From positions 1 to 14,927 of the forward strand of contig JAJZAR010000027.1 of assembly GCA_021799315.1 (NCBI GenBank): a DNA stretch of 14,927 nt, read 5' to 3'. The notes beneath the pieces were generated by a model. It worked only from the letters and a program-made list of their open reading frames with translations. It was not told the origin of the DNA and searched no databases. Positions within the stretch are counted from its first letter, which is position 1. Each line of letters opens with the position of its first letter. This document shows, one piece after another, positions 6,940 through 13,494 of this stretch. Made by a program: the position numbers and the translations under genes. The stretch comes from Thermoplasmata archaeon. Its GTDB lineage: Archaea; Thermoplasmatota; Thermoplasmata; Thermoplasmatales; Thermoplasmataceae.

Positions 6940-8373
6940 TCATTCCATACAGCAGCTCATCTTTTCAATATCCCGTGTGAAGGACTGTGCAGTCAGCTTA
7001 ATAACTTCCGAGACTGTTGGAAATATGTGACTCTTTCCAATCAGATCATTGTATGTCTGTCCAAACTTTATGGCATAAACACCCTCTATGATGAATTCTG
7101 CAGCGTAAGGTGAGACAACATGTACACCCACAATCTTTCCCGTTTCAGCATCTGTAACAATTTTGCACTTTCCATGGGTCTCTCTCAGAATTCTTGCCTT
7201 TGGAACCAAGGCCACATCTACAACTCTACTTTTGGCTTTCCCGAATCTAGATACATATTCTGACTCCAAAAAGCCCACAGAAGCTAACTGGGGCTCCGTG
7301 AATATGGCCCATGGTATTTCACTGTATTCTATTCCATCCTCAAGATTGTTAAATATATTAGACGCAGCAACTGTTCCTTCACGGGCTGCAAGCGTCTCCA
7401 GCTTATACCTCTGGTCAATAACATCTCCTGCCGCGTAAATATCGGGGTTTGATGTTTTCAAATCCTTACCCACCGATATACCTCTCTCGGAATATTTTAC
7501 ACCCGCTTTCTCCAGTCCAAGTCCATTGACATTAGCATCCCGTCCTGTTGAAATGAGAATTTCATCAACTTCAATGTCCTCCGCACCACTAATGTCTGAT
7601 ATCGTCACTATTTTTTTTTCATTTCGTTTAGAAACTCCGGTAACCACTCTTTCCGAAAGAAATTCAATGCCTTCTTCTGTCAGGTATTCTACGAGGACTT
7701 CACCAAGTTCAGGCTCAATTCCAGGTGCTATGGTTACATGTTCTTTTATTATTTTTACCCGTGAACCGAGACGGTTCAGTGCCTGGCCAAGTTCCAGACC
7801 TATAAATCCTCCTCCTATGATGGCGATCGTTTGTGGAAGACTGTTCATATCCCATACGCTGTCACTTGTCATATATCCTGTCTCTTTCAGCCCAGGAATA
7901 TTTTTTATTTTTGTGGAAGAGCCTGTGGCAATAATGAAGTTATAACCGCTTATGGTCGTCTCTCCTGAACTGTTTCTTATGGATATGTTATTTCGATCAA
8001 TAAACGTGGCCATTCCTTCGAAGACCCTTATGTTATTGTATGATTTCACGACATTTTCATATTTGGTTTCTCTCTCCTCAAGAACAGCTTCCCTCAACGA
8101 ATCCATGAGTCTTTTAAAATCAATTTTTGGTGCGGTCGATGATATACCTGGGTATCTGGGGTTTTGCTGAGTGTGAACAACCTTAGCAGCCTCAATAAGA
8201 TATTTTGATGGAACGCATCCCACATTAACGCAAGTTCCACCCAGTGGACCGAATCCTACCATGGCTATGGATGCTTGCCCTGATGTAAGTTCACTGGACT
8301 TTATGGCAGCAGAGAAAGCAGCTGCCCCTCTGCCCACAATAATAACATCAAAGCTTTCTGCCAATATTCTCAC
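6940..8373 (-). CDS. merA: Mercuric reductase (MerA), without fused HMA domain
   Basis: This 477-residue flavoprotein disulfide reductase would reduce Hg(II) to volatile Hg(0) with NAD(P)H in the cytosol. Visible features in order: FAD-binding VGRGAAAFSAA (13-23); redox-active GGTCVNVGCVPSKYL with Cys48 and Cys53; Tyr105 in KYEN, matching the conserved active-site Tyr (Tyr264 of Bacillus RC607 MerA); NAD(P)-binding IAIIGGGFIGLELG (183-196); YAAGD (313-317); and the diagnostic C-terminal vicinal pair in KMSCCME (Cys474-475), which delivers Hg(II) to the active site. That last pair separates MerA from lipoamide dehydrogenase and glutathione reductase. Position 451, equivalent to the conserved Tyr605, is Phe. 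The start is a GTG at 8373 that overlaps the stop of the HMA gene (GTGA), indicating translational coupling. The usual N-terminal NmerA domain is absent and is supplied as the separate upstream gene. Confidence 0.93.
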   Translation of the reverse strand: MRILAESFDVIIVGRGAAAFSAAIKSSELTSGQASIAMVGFGPLGGTCVNVGCVPSKYLIEAAKVVHTQQNPRYPGISSTAPKIDFKRLMDSLREAVLEERETKYENVVKSYNNIRVFEGMATFIDRNNISIRNSSGETTISGYNFIIATGSSTKIKNIPGLKETGYMTSDSVWDMNSLPQTIAIIGGGFIGLELGQALNRLGSRVKIIKEHVTIAPGIEPELGEVLVEYLTEEGIEFLSERVVTGVSKRNEKKIVTISDISGAEDIEVDEILISTGRDANVNGLGLEKAGVKYSERGISVGKDLKTSNPDIYAAGDVIDQRYKLETLAAREGTVAASNIFNNLEDGIEYSEIPWAIFTEPQLASVGFLESEYVSRFGKAKSRVVDVALVPKARILRETHGKCKIVTDAETGKIVGVHVVSPYAAEFIIEGVYAIKFGQTYNDLIGKSHIFPTVSEVIKLTAQSFTRDIEKMSCCME

Positions 8374-8603
8374 TCCAACTTCCTTATCTGGGCCTTATAC
8401 TGAGAGTTCTTTCCAAATACGGGCAGCTTTGTGAGCTCTTCAGGTGATATATCTGTATCCTCAACAATGGCTGAAACAATGCCACTCTCAAGGGAAACGT
8501 TGACATCGTGGGCTCCACCATCTGTCAAACCTTTCGTCACATGTCTCACACAATCATCGCATGTCATACCAAATACTTTCATTGTTACTTTTTTTGATGC
8601 CAT
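8370..8603 (-). CDS. Free-standing heavy-metal-associated (HMA) domain protein, MerP/NmerA-like
   Basis: The 77-residue protein is a single HMA domain with the metal-binding motif GMTCDDC (residues 12-18, Cys15 and Cys18) in a ferredoxin-like beta-alpha-beta-beta-alpha-beta length. It has no signal peptide, so unlike bacterial periplasmic MerP it should be cytosolic. Its stop overlaps the merA start by 4 bp, so the two are almost certainly co-translated. The likely role is to bind Hg(II) and hand it to the MerA C-terminal cysteines, as the fused NmerA domain does in many MerA proteins. A copper chaperone is the main alternative on sequence alone; the coupling to merA argues for mercury. A TATA box lies about 25 bp before the ATG, so the transcript is probably leaderless. 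Confidence 0.88.
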   Translation of the reverse strand: MASKKVTMKVFGMTCDDCVRHVTKGLTDGGAHDVNVSLESGIVSAIVEDTDISPEELTKLPVFGKNSQYKAQIRKLE

Positions 8604-8623
8604 ACACCTTTATCACATAGTTT

Positions 8624-8631
8624 TATATTTA
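8624..8631 (-). promoter_or_regulatory. TATA box of the HMA-merA operon
   Basis: The minus strand reads TAAATATA, centred about 25 bp before the ATG at 8603. It faces the TATA box of the divergent hxlR-type gene about 40 bp away. Confidence 0.5.
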
Positions 8632-8638
8632 GGGGAAA

Positions 8639-8654
8639 GTAAACTTTTTTTTAC
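8639..8654. promoter_or_regulatory. Inverted repeat between the divergent mer and HxlR-gene promoters, candidate operator
   Basis: GTAAA (8639-8643) and TTTAC (8650-8654) are perfect inverted 5-bp arms separated by 6 nt. The dyad lies between the two facing TATA boxes (8624-8631 minus, 8664-8671 plus), where a dimeric winged-helix regulator could affect both promoters. The arms are short and T-rich, so chance is possible. Confidence 0.35.
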
Positions 8655-8663
8655 CGCTAACAA

Positions 8664-8671
8664 TTTATATC
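8664..8671 (+). promoter_or_regulatory. TATA box of the HxlR-family regulator gene
   Basis: TTTATATC is centred about 31 bp before the ATG at 8699, predicting a start a few bases upstream of the codon and hence a very short leader. Confidence 0.4.
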
Positions 8672-8698
8672 TTCAAGTTGTATGATATCTGTGGCTGA

Positions 8699-9100
8699 AT
8701 GAGTGAAAGATATGATAAAGAACCCAGCCGTGCAGAAAGGCTTAGACTGGAGAACAGGCGAAAGGCATGCATGATCGAGGTCGGTCATGAAGAACTGTGT
8801 GTTGATCCATCTCTGCCCTTTCTCAATATTATAGGGAAAAAATACACACTATTGATTCTTGGAGTGATCGGAAATAGATCCGGCGGTCCAAATTTCAATG
8901 AAATTCTCAGGGACATTCCATTCTCCAGTTCAACCATAATATCGAAGAGACTTAAGGAACTCTTAGATCTCAATATAATTTCCAGAGAAAATAGGGACGG
9001 TCGAGTCACATATTCTCTGACAGATTCAGGGAAAGCAATCCGAGAAGCCATAATCCCGTTCATAAAAGTTCTTGCAGAATTAAGCGATGCCAATCAATAA
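8699..9100 (+). CDS. HxlR-family winged-helix transcriptional regulator
   Basis: The 133-residue protein has a charged N-terminal extension (1-33) and a winged-helix domain of the HxlR type (about 34-125): IIGKKYTLLILGVIGN (first helix), FNEILRDIPFSSSTIISKRLKEL (helix-turn-helix) and GRVTYSLTDSG (wing and following helix). HxlR proteins are dimeric DNA-binding regulators; some, such as YodB and HypR of Bacillus, sense thiol-reactive agents through an N-terminal cysteine. Cys34 lies just before the first domain helix, where that sensor cysteine occurs, and Cys24 is ten residues earlier. The gene is divergent from the HMA-merA operon with a shared 95-bp promoter region, so it is the likely mer regulator; direct mercury sensing is inference. 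Confidence 0.85.
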   Translation: MSERYDKEPSRAERLRLENRRKACMIEVGHEELCVDPSLPFLNIIGKKYTLLILGVIGNRSGGPNFNEILRDIPFSSSTIISKRLKELLDLNIISRENRDGRVTYSLTDSGKAIREAIIPFIKVLAELSDANQ

Positions 9101-9174
9101 TCTATCTGAACATGTTATGGGCTTCTAATAAATACTCTCTACGTTTCATAGCAAATCAACCACGGGAAAAAAGG

Positions 9175-9197
9175 AATTTGATCTAAGGTATCAAATT
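9175..9197. terminator. Hairpin between convergent genes, candidate bidirectional terminator
   Basis: AATTTGAT (9175-9182), a 7-nt loop and ATCAAATT (9190-9197) form a perfect 8-bp stem in the 152-bp gap between the HxlR gene and the glutamate decarboxylase gene, which converge here. It reads the same way on both strands. Confidence 0.45.
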
Positions 9198-9252
9198 AAA
9201 AATGTTAAGTTTAAATGGTTTATAGATAAACTGCAACTTCAATTCCACTTCT

Positions 9253-10647
9253 TCATGAGACCGGATGTCCCTCTCTCGATGACCTTTGTGAAGTCTTTAT
9301 GGATCCAGTCACCAGAGCCTTCTTTGCATTGAGGATATCTTCAACAAAAATATCAACCATATCTCTTGTGAAGTTTTCCCTTACAACAACACGCATTATG
9401 GTAACATCATCTGCGTGAGGCGGTAAGGAATAGGCTGGAACGATCCATCCTCTCTCCCTTATTCTGTAGGAAAGATCAAAAAGCGTAAACTTTTCTTTCT
9501 TTGAGAAGCTGAATGTCACAACGGGTATATGCTTTGCATCATTCATAACCTTAAATTCTCCGCTTGCCTCCAATCTTGAGCTAAGGTAGGATGCATTATC
9601 CATCATTCTATTGACGATCTTAGTGTATCCCTCCATGCCAAGGTGCATTATGTTGAAATATTGCGCTATGATCATGGAACTCCCTTCGGAGAAGTTCAAC
9701 GTGTATGTGGGCATTTCATCCCCAAGATAGTTCACATAAAATTTGAGTTCTTCTGGAAGCAGTTTCTGATTTCTGAATATTAACCATCCGAGCCCGGGAT
9801 AAACAAGACCAAACTTATGTCCTGAGGTGTTTATGGATTGTACCTGTTCAAGTCTGAAATCCCACTTAAATTCTGGTTCATAGAATGGTGTTATGAACCC
9901 TGCACTTGCAGCGTCTACATGAATGGGGATATCCAGGCCCTTCTCTTTTTTCAACTTCACGAGGAGATCGTTAATTTCCTGTACAGGATCAAATTCTCCC
10001 GTAAAGGTTGTTCCCAGAACAACACCTACCGCAATGGTGTTCTCATCAACCTGCTTCATAACTGACTCAGCATTAATGGTAAAACGACCTTCCTCTATGG
10101 GAATCACTCTGGGCTCAACGTCAAAATATCTTGCAAATTTATCCCAGGAAACATGCGTGTCGGCTCCAAAGACAATATTGGGGTTATCTGCTGGCAATCC
10201 TTTCTCCTTTCTCATCTGTCTCCAGTTCCATTTATGAGCCAGTAATCCCAGCATAATTGCCTCTGAGGAGCCAATTGTTGAGGTTCCAATAAAATCGTTT
10301 CCATCTGGTACGTTGAACAGGTTTGCCATGATGTTGACGATCCTTTCCTCAATTTTATTTACCTGAGGATACTCAAAATGATCAATGAAATTCTTGTGTA
10401 AGTTTTCCATAATCAACTGATCAGCCTCCGGTTCCATCCATGTTGTTACAAAGGTTGCCAGATTCAGATCTGGATTGCCGTCAAGATTCAGTTCGTCGTG
10501 TATAATCTGATAGACAGACCTTGAATCCATCTGCGATTGGGGAAACTTGTATTTTGGGACATCTAAATTTGTGAACCTTTTGTAGTTTTTTCCGTATTTC
10601 TTTTCGCTGTCTCTTAATTTATTTATGTCAACTCTTTTTGAGACCAT
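9253..10647 (-). CDS. gadB: Pyridoxal-phosphate glutamate decarboxylase
   Basis: The protein, numbered from a GTG at 10656 (467 residues; 464 from the preferred ATG at 10647), is a group II PLP decarboxylase of the length of E. coli GadB (466). Visible features: FIGTSTIGSSEA (122-133, phosphate-binding region), HVDAASAGF (246-254, Asp248 pairs with the pyridine nitrogen), INTSGHKFG with Lys281 as the Schiff-base lysine, and YPGLGWLIFR. SGHKFG and the overall length favour glutamate decarboxylase over sphingosine-phosphate lyase or tyrosine decarboxylases, though archaeal relatives can prefer aspartate. The reaction converts glutamate to GABA and CO2 and consumes one cytosolic proton. A His lies four residues from the C-terminus (EGHPVS), near where E. 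coli GadB has its pH-gating His465; this may be coincidence. It follows the MFS gene on the same strand with a gap of about 130 bp. Confidence 0.87.
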   Translation of the reverse strand: MVSKRVDINKLRDSEKKYGKNYKRFTNLDVPKYKFPQSQMDSRSVYQIIHDELNLDGNPDLNLATFVTTWMEPEADQLIMENLHKNFIDHFEYPQVNKIEERIVNIMANLFNVPDGNDFIGTSTIGSSEAIMLGLLAHKWNWRQMRKEKGLPADNPNIVFGADTHVSWDKFARYFDVEPRVIPIEEGRFTINAESVMKQVDENTIAVGVVLGTTFTGEFDPVQEINDLLVKLKKEKGLDIPIHVDAASAGFITPFYEPEFKWDFRLEQVQSINTSGHKFGLVYPGLGWLIFRNQKLLPEELKFYVNYLGDEMPTYTLNFSEGSSMIIAQYFNIMHLGMEGYTKIVNRMMDNASYLSSRLEASGEFKVMNDAKHIPVVTFSFSKKEKFTLFDLSYRIRERGWIVPAYSLPPHADDVTIMRVVVRENFTRDMVDIFVEDILNAKKALVTGSIKTSQRSSREGHPVS

Positions 10648-10665
10648 TTGTTTCACATCTACAAA

Positions 10666-10699
10666 TGTAAAAGTAAATCATTTTAGTTAACGTTTTACA
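10666..10699. promoter_or_regulatory. Inverted repeat in the gad upstream region
   Basis: TGTAAAA (10666-10672) and TTTTACA (10693-10699) are perfect 7-bp inverted arms 20 bp apart, directly upstream of the decarboxylase start where its promoter must lie. No clear TATA box was identified for gad. The half-sites contain the same GTAAA/TTTAC core as the dyad in the mer promoter region. Confidence 0.3.
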
Positions 10700-10721
10700 A
10701 ATTTATGTGGAAAAATCAGTC

Positions 10722-10729
10722 AAAAAAAA
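10722..10729 (-). terminator. Oligo-T tract downstream of the MFS gene
   Basis: Eight consecutive T on the minus strand, about 50 bp past the MFS stop codon in a very AT-rich stretch. T tracts of this kind are the main intrinsic termination signal in archaea. Confidence 0.35.
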
Positions 10730-10776
10730 TATTTATAAAACTAAATTATTTAAATTTACAGTTTCCGGTTCATTTA

Positions 10777-11910
10777 CTAAAATATATTGGAGCTCATGGA
10801 CCTACCAAGCTTTGTAAAAACTACAAATACAAGGATCAGGGATGTTGAGATCAGTATGGGGATGATCATGAACAAGCCTGCATAGTTGATGACAGACAGA
10901 GCCACCAAAGAAACTATTGCCACACCAGAGTTTGAGGCGACAAGGCTCATTCCCACAGTATGGTTGGACCTCTCTTCTCCAACCATGTGAGGTATTGAAG
11001 CTACAAGCGTTGGGAAGAATGGACCAAGACTGAATCCCATGAGCATAAGCCCTGCAAAGGCCACCAGATCCATGGGCACAAGACCGAAGATCACAAGTCC
11101 CAATAGGGTTCCTGCAGTGCTCAAGAAGAGGATTATTCTGTTCGAATAGTTCCTGGCAAGTGAACCTGTAACGATCCGGCCCAGCGTGAGACTTGCCCAG
11201 AAGAGAGCTGTGCTCAATCCTCCAAAAAGTACTGGAAAGCCACGAACCTGTGTGAGAAACGTGAATGCCCACTGCCCTGTAGTGACTTCAATCGCTGCGT
11301 AGAGGAAAAAGGCTGAAAGAATAAGGATCGGAACTGTTAAATTATTGTTTGTAAGGGACGTTGTGTTATCATTTAAACTCTCTTTTGCTTCAAAAACAGG
11401 AGCAAGAGGGGCAAAAAACAATGCCCCTAATATCAGCCCAACAAATAGTGGCACTATGAAAAGATATGTGTCCTGCCATTTTCCATATTCGATAACAAGG
11501 GTTGCCATTACCGGGCCAAGGGTGATTCCAATGCCGTATATGGCGTGTAAATGATTGAGAAAAGACGTGCCCCTACTCCTTGCAGAGAATGCATTAATTC
11601 CAGAATCCAGGCCTCCTGCTCCTATGCCAAATAGGAAAGCCGCCATTATGAACACATCCCATGAATCTGTCGTTATATAGATCAAAATAGAAGCCACCAT
11701 TAGGGTTGAAAATAGTGCGGTATGCATTCCTATACCCCACAATTTTAAAAATCGGCTTACTGTGGAAGAAGAAATTGCTGCACCAACAGTGATAACTGTG
11801 AGAATGGCCCCAAGGTATCCTATGCTGATCCCAAAATGTTTTCCTATGGAAGGCCACAATATTCCAATGAAGCCGTCAACCATGCCAAGAGCAATAAAAC
11901 CAGTAACCAT
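10777..11910 (-). CDS. Major facilitator superfamily transporter
   Basis: From the ATG at 11910 the product is 377 residues of almost continuous hydrophobic helices (about 11-12). Family-typical features are GFIALGMVDGFIGILWPSI in the first helix, FGIGAGGLDSGINAFSA in the fourth, and a central hydrophilic loop (about 176-188, Asn/Thr-rich) dividing two halves. The pattern resembles FucP-like or general sugar/drug MFS carriers; the substrate is unknown. The first ATG falls inside the expected first helix. The frame stays open 27 codons further up to a TGA at 11992-11994 without any ATG, GTG or TTG start, so the N-terminus is uncertain. Its position before the decarboxylase gene invites a role in glutamate/GABA exchange, but GadC belongs to a different (APC) superfamily. 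Confidence 0.82.
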   Translation of the reverse strand: MVTGFIALGMVDGFIGILWPSIGKHFGISIGYLGAILTVITVGAAISSSTVSRFLKLWGIGMHTALFSTLMVASILIYITTDSWDVFIMAAFLFGIGAGGLDSGINAFSARSRGTSFLNHLHAIYGIGITLGPVMATLVIEYGKWQDTYLFIVPLFVGLILGALFFAPLAPVFEAKESLNDNTTSLTNNNLTVPILILSAFFLYAAIEVTTGQWAFTFLTQVRGFPVLFGGLSTALFWASLTLGRIVTGSLARNYSNRIILFLSTAGTLLGLVIFGLVPMDLVAFAGLMLMGFSLGPFFPTLVASIPHMVGEERSNHTVGMSLVASNSGVAIVSLVALSVINYAGLFMIIPILISTSLILVFVVFTKLGRSMSSNIF

Positions 11911-11980
11911 GGAAGAGGTAGCATTTTTAGAAGATTTTCTTGCCGCAAAGGGTATTTGCCTATCTTGGTTCCCTTGTAAA

Positions 11981-11988
11981 GATATAAA
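11981..11988 (-). promoter_or_regulatory. TATA box upstream of the MFS gene
   Basis: The minus strand reads TTTATATC. It predicts a transcription start near 11958, about 48 nt before the first ATG (11910) and next to an in-frame ATA codon (11955-11953). Confidence 0.4.
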
Positions 11989-12062
11989 GCCTCATTCCTG
12001 CCATGAGATACCATTTCAAACCATAATAAGGTGATCTTTTTACAATGAAGAGAAACACAGAT

Positions 12063-12115
12063 TAAGTACTTACTCTGATGGAAATTTCCATGCATTCTTG
12101 ATATACTCAGAGTAA
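12063..12115. repeat. Cluster of nested palindromes
   Basis: Within 53 bp there are three perfect palindromes: TAAGTACTTA (12063-12072), ATGGAAATTTCCAT (12078-12091) and TACTC-A-GAGTA (12104-12114). In addition, TTACTCTGA (12070-12078) pairs perfectly with TCAGAGTAA (12107-12115), enclosing the 14-bp palindrome. The region lies between the end of the MetE-like gene and the MFS promoter. It could be an operator cluster, a structured 3' region or a small RNA. Confidence 0.45.
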
Positions 12116-12123
12116 CAATACTG

Positions 12124-12141
12124 TGATCACTTTTATGATCA
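12124..12141 (-). terminator. Hairpin overlapping the stop of the MetE-like gene
   Basis: TGATCA, a 6-nt loop and TGATCA form a perfect 6-bp stem whose outer end includes the stop codon of the MetE-like gene (12139-12141). It is a candidate terminator or stability element. Each arm is also a self-palindrome (a BclI-type hexamer). Confidence 0.35.
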
Positions 12142-13293
12142 GAATGACTTTGAAGCCAATTCTGCTCCTCTCACAAGAGACTGAAGTTTCTTTTGAGCAA
12201 TTGATTGTGGAATTGACGTGTGGTTATGAACAGTTTCAAATCCACAATCCGTGCCTCCTAGAACATTTTCAGGGCCAATCTGTTCAATGGAAGCTACATT
12301 CTCCAATCGCAAAGCAACTGTTTCTGGCGTCTCCACAAAGGGTGACTTCACATCAATAACACCTGCGGCAAATTTAAATCCCGGCCACCCATACTCTCTT
12401 GCATATTTCTTTAATGTGAGGGCATCTCCCTGATGTCTTCCATTTGCCATTTCTCCCACAAGGGTGCCGACCTTTAATTTGGTTATCTGTTCCAGCACCC
12501 GTTCGAAAAGCGGATCAATCACATGCGGTGCCTGCCAGTTGCCATAGCAATAGTGAACTCTGATCCTGTCCTTCGGCAATCCTTCCACAGCCCTGTTTAT
12601 TGCTTCCACGTGAATTGGAAGTGCCTCAAAGAAGCTTAAACCTGTATTCAGGTCAAGATCAGCTGCCAGGTCAGGCGCATCTATCTGTAAATCAACGCCA
12701 TCAACTGAAAGTATGGCTTCATACTCTTTCCTGAACTCTCTGGCAAGTGATAGAACAAAATCCTCATGGTCATCATACACGTCTGTTCGGAGAAAATTTA
12801 AGGGAAGCATTCCCGGAGACGAAGCGGGAATAAAGATCCTCTTTGCCCCTGTTTCATCCTTGATCTTTCTTGCATCCTGTGCTTCGGCTTTCGCAGATTC
12901 TGTTCCAGTGTACTCAAGCCTCGACTCTATTGAAGGAAGGTTGAGAGACGAATTTTTTCCAAGAGACTGGGCAAGTTGGGGATTAGCTTCCAGCATTTCT
13001 TCCACCACTCTCCTTCCGAAAGCCTGGGGTGTCCTTTTTGTCTTCGAAAAGCCTGAAAATCTGCTGGTGACATAGGATGTGAAACCTGTCTTCCTCTGTT
13101 CTCCATTGCTTACCCAATCCAGTCCCTTCTGGTTTCCATTGGGATGCAGTTGCTCAAGAACAACATTCTTTTCAGCCTCATAAGCAATGTGTAACTTATC
13201 CTGAGGGAGCTCACCTGTCCCAGATTCTGTGAGCAGTGCATTAACCCTTGGGTCACGATAATAACTTCCTGTCATTGTGGTTTCTATTGTCAT
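12139..13293 (-). CDS. MetE-like zinc-dependent methyltransferase (short form)
   Basis: The 384-residue protein matches the C-terminal catalytic barrel of cobalamin-independent methionine synthase, the YxjG/YxjH-like short form, and lacks the N-terminal half of the ~750-residue bacterial MetE. Zinc ligands expected for the family are visible: His247 and Cys249 in RVHYCYGNW, Glu281 in LVGEMANGRH and Cys350 in GGTDCGF. QIDAPDLA (203-210) matches the substrate-binding QIDxP segment. Family members transfer a methyl group to a thiol, usually homocysteine to give methionine, in the cytosol. The methyl donor (folate, methanopterin-like or corrinoid) cannot be inferred. Related barrels include epoxyalkane:coenzyme M transferases, so methionine synthesis is likely but not certain. 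A TATA-like box about 26 bp before the ATG supports this start and a leaderless mRNA. Confidence 0.83.
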   Translation of the reverse strand: MTIETTMTGSYYRDPRVNALLTESGTGELPQDKLHIAYEAEKNVVLEQLHPNGNQKGLDWVSNGEQRKTGFTSYVTSRFSGFSKTKRTPQAFGRRVVEEMLEANPQLAQSLGKNSSLNLPSIESRLEYTGTESAKAEAQDARKIKDETGAKRIFIPASSPGMLPLNFLRTDVYDDHEDFVLSLAREFRKEYEAILSVDGVDLQIDAPDLAADLDLNTGLSFFEALPIHVEAINRAVEGLPKDRIRVHYCYGNWQAPHVIDPLFERVLEQITKLKVGTLVGEMANGRHQGDALTLKKYAREYGWPGFKFAAGVIDVKSPFVETPETVALRLENVASIEQIGPENVLGGTDCGFETVHNHTSIPQSIAQKKLQSLVRGAELASKSF

Positions 13294-13315
13294 AAACTCT
13301 TGAGGTTTTCATGTC

Positions 13316-13323
13316 TAATAATA
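13316..13323 (-). promoter_or_regulatory. TATA-like box of the MetE-like gene
   Basis: The minus strand reads TATTATTA, centred about 26 bp before the ATG at 13293. The bases immediately before the ATG (13294-13308) form an imperfect dyad around CTC-TT-GAG, which would overlap the transcription start. Confidence 0.4.
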
Positions 13324-13352
13324 TTTCACTTTTAAAAAATTACTTGTGGTAA

Positions 13353-13377
13353 TATAACCAATATTTCAGAGGTTATA
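13353..13377. promoter_or_regulatory. Perfect 7-bp inverted repeat upstream of the MetE-like gene
   Basis: TATAACC (13353-13359) and GGTTATA (13371-13377) are perfect inverted copies with an 11-nt spacer, 30-54 bp upstream of the TATA-like box. The position suits a regulator binding site; a terminator for the permease, which ends at 13495, is the alternative. Confidence 0.35.
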
Positions 13378-13494
13378 GAGTTTAATTTTATCTCGTAAAT
13401 TTTCTATTCAAGAGCATATGGCTGAATATATTTTTAACTCAAGTTGAACTTCAATGTATACTCTTTGTTCTTCAAAATTTTCATGATGAACTCC

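Noticed and set aside
10802..11272. 156-codon minus-strand ORF inside the MFS gene
   Set aside because: Same-strand alternative frame of a gene with clear transmembrane pattern; the translation is His/Cys/Ser-rich with no domain.
11844..12095. 83-codon ORF upstream of and overlapping the MFS start
   Set aside because: Although it contains a leucine-rich hydrophobic run, that run is the MFS helix region read in the wrong frame; the MFS frame carries the family motifs.
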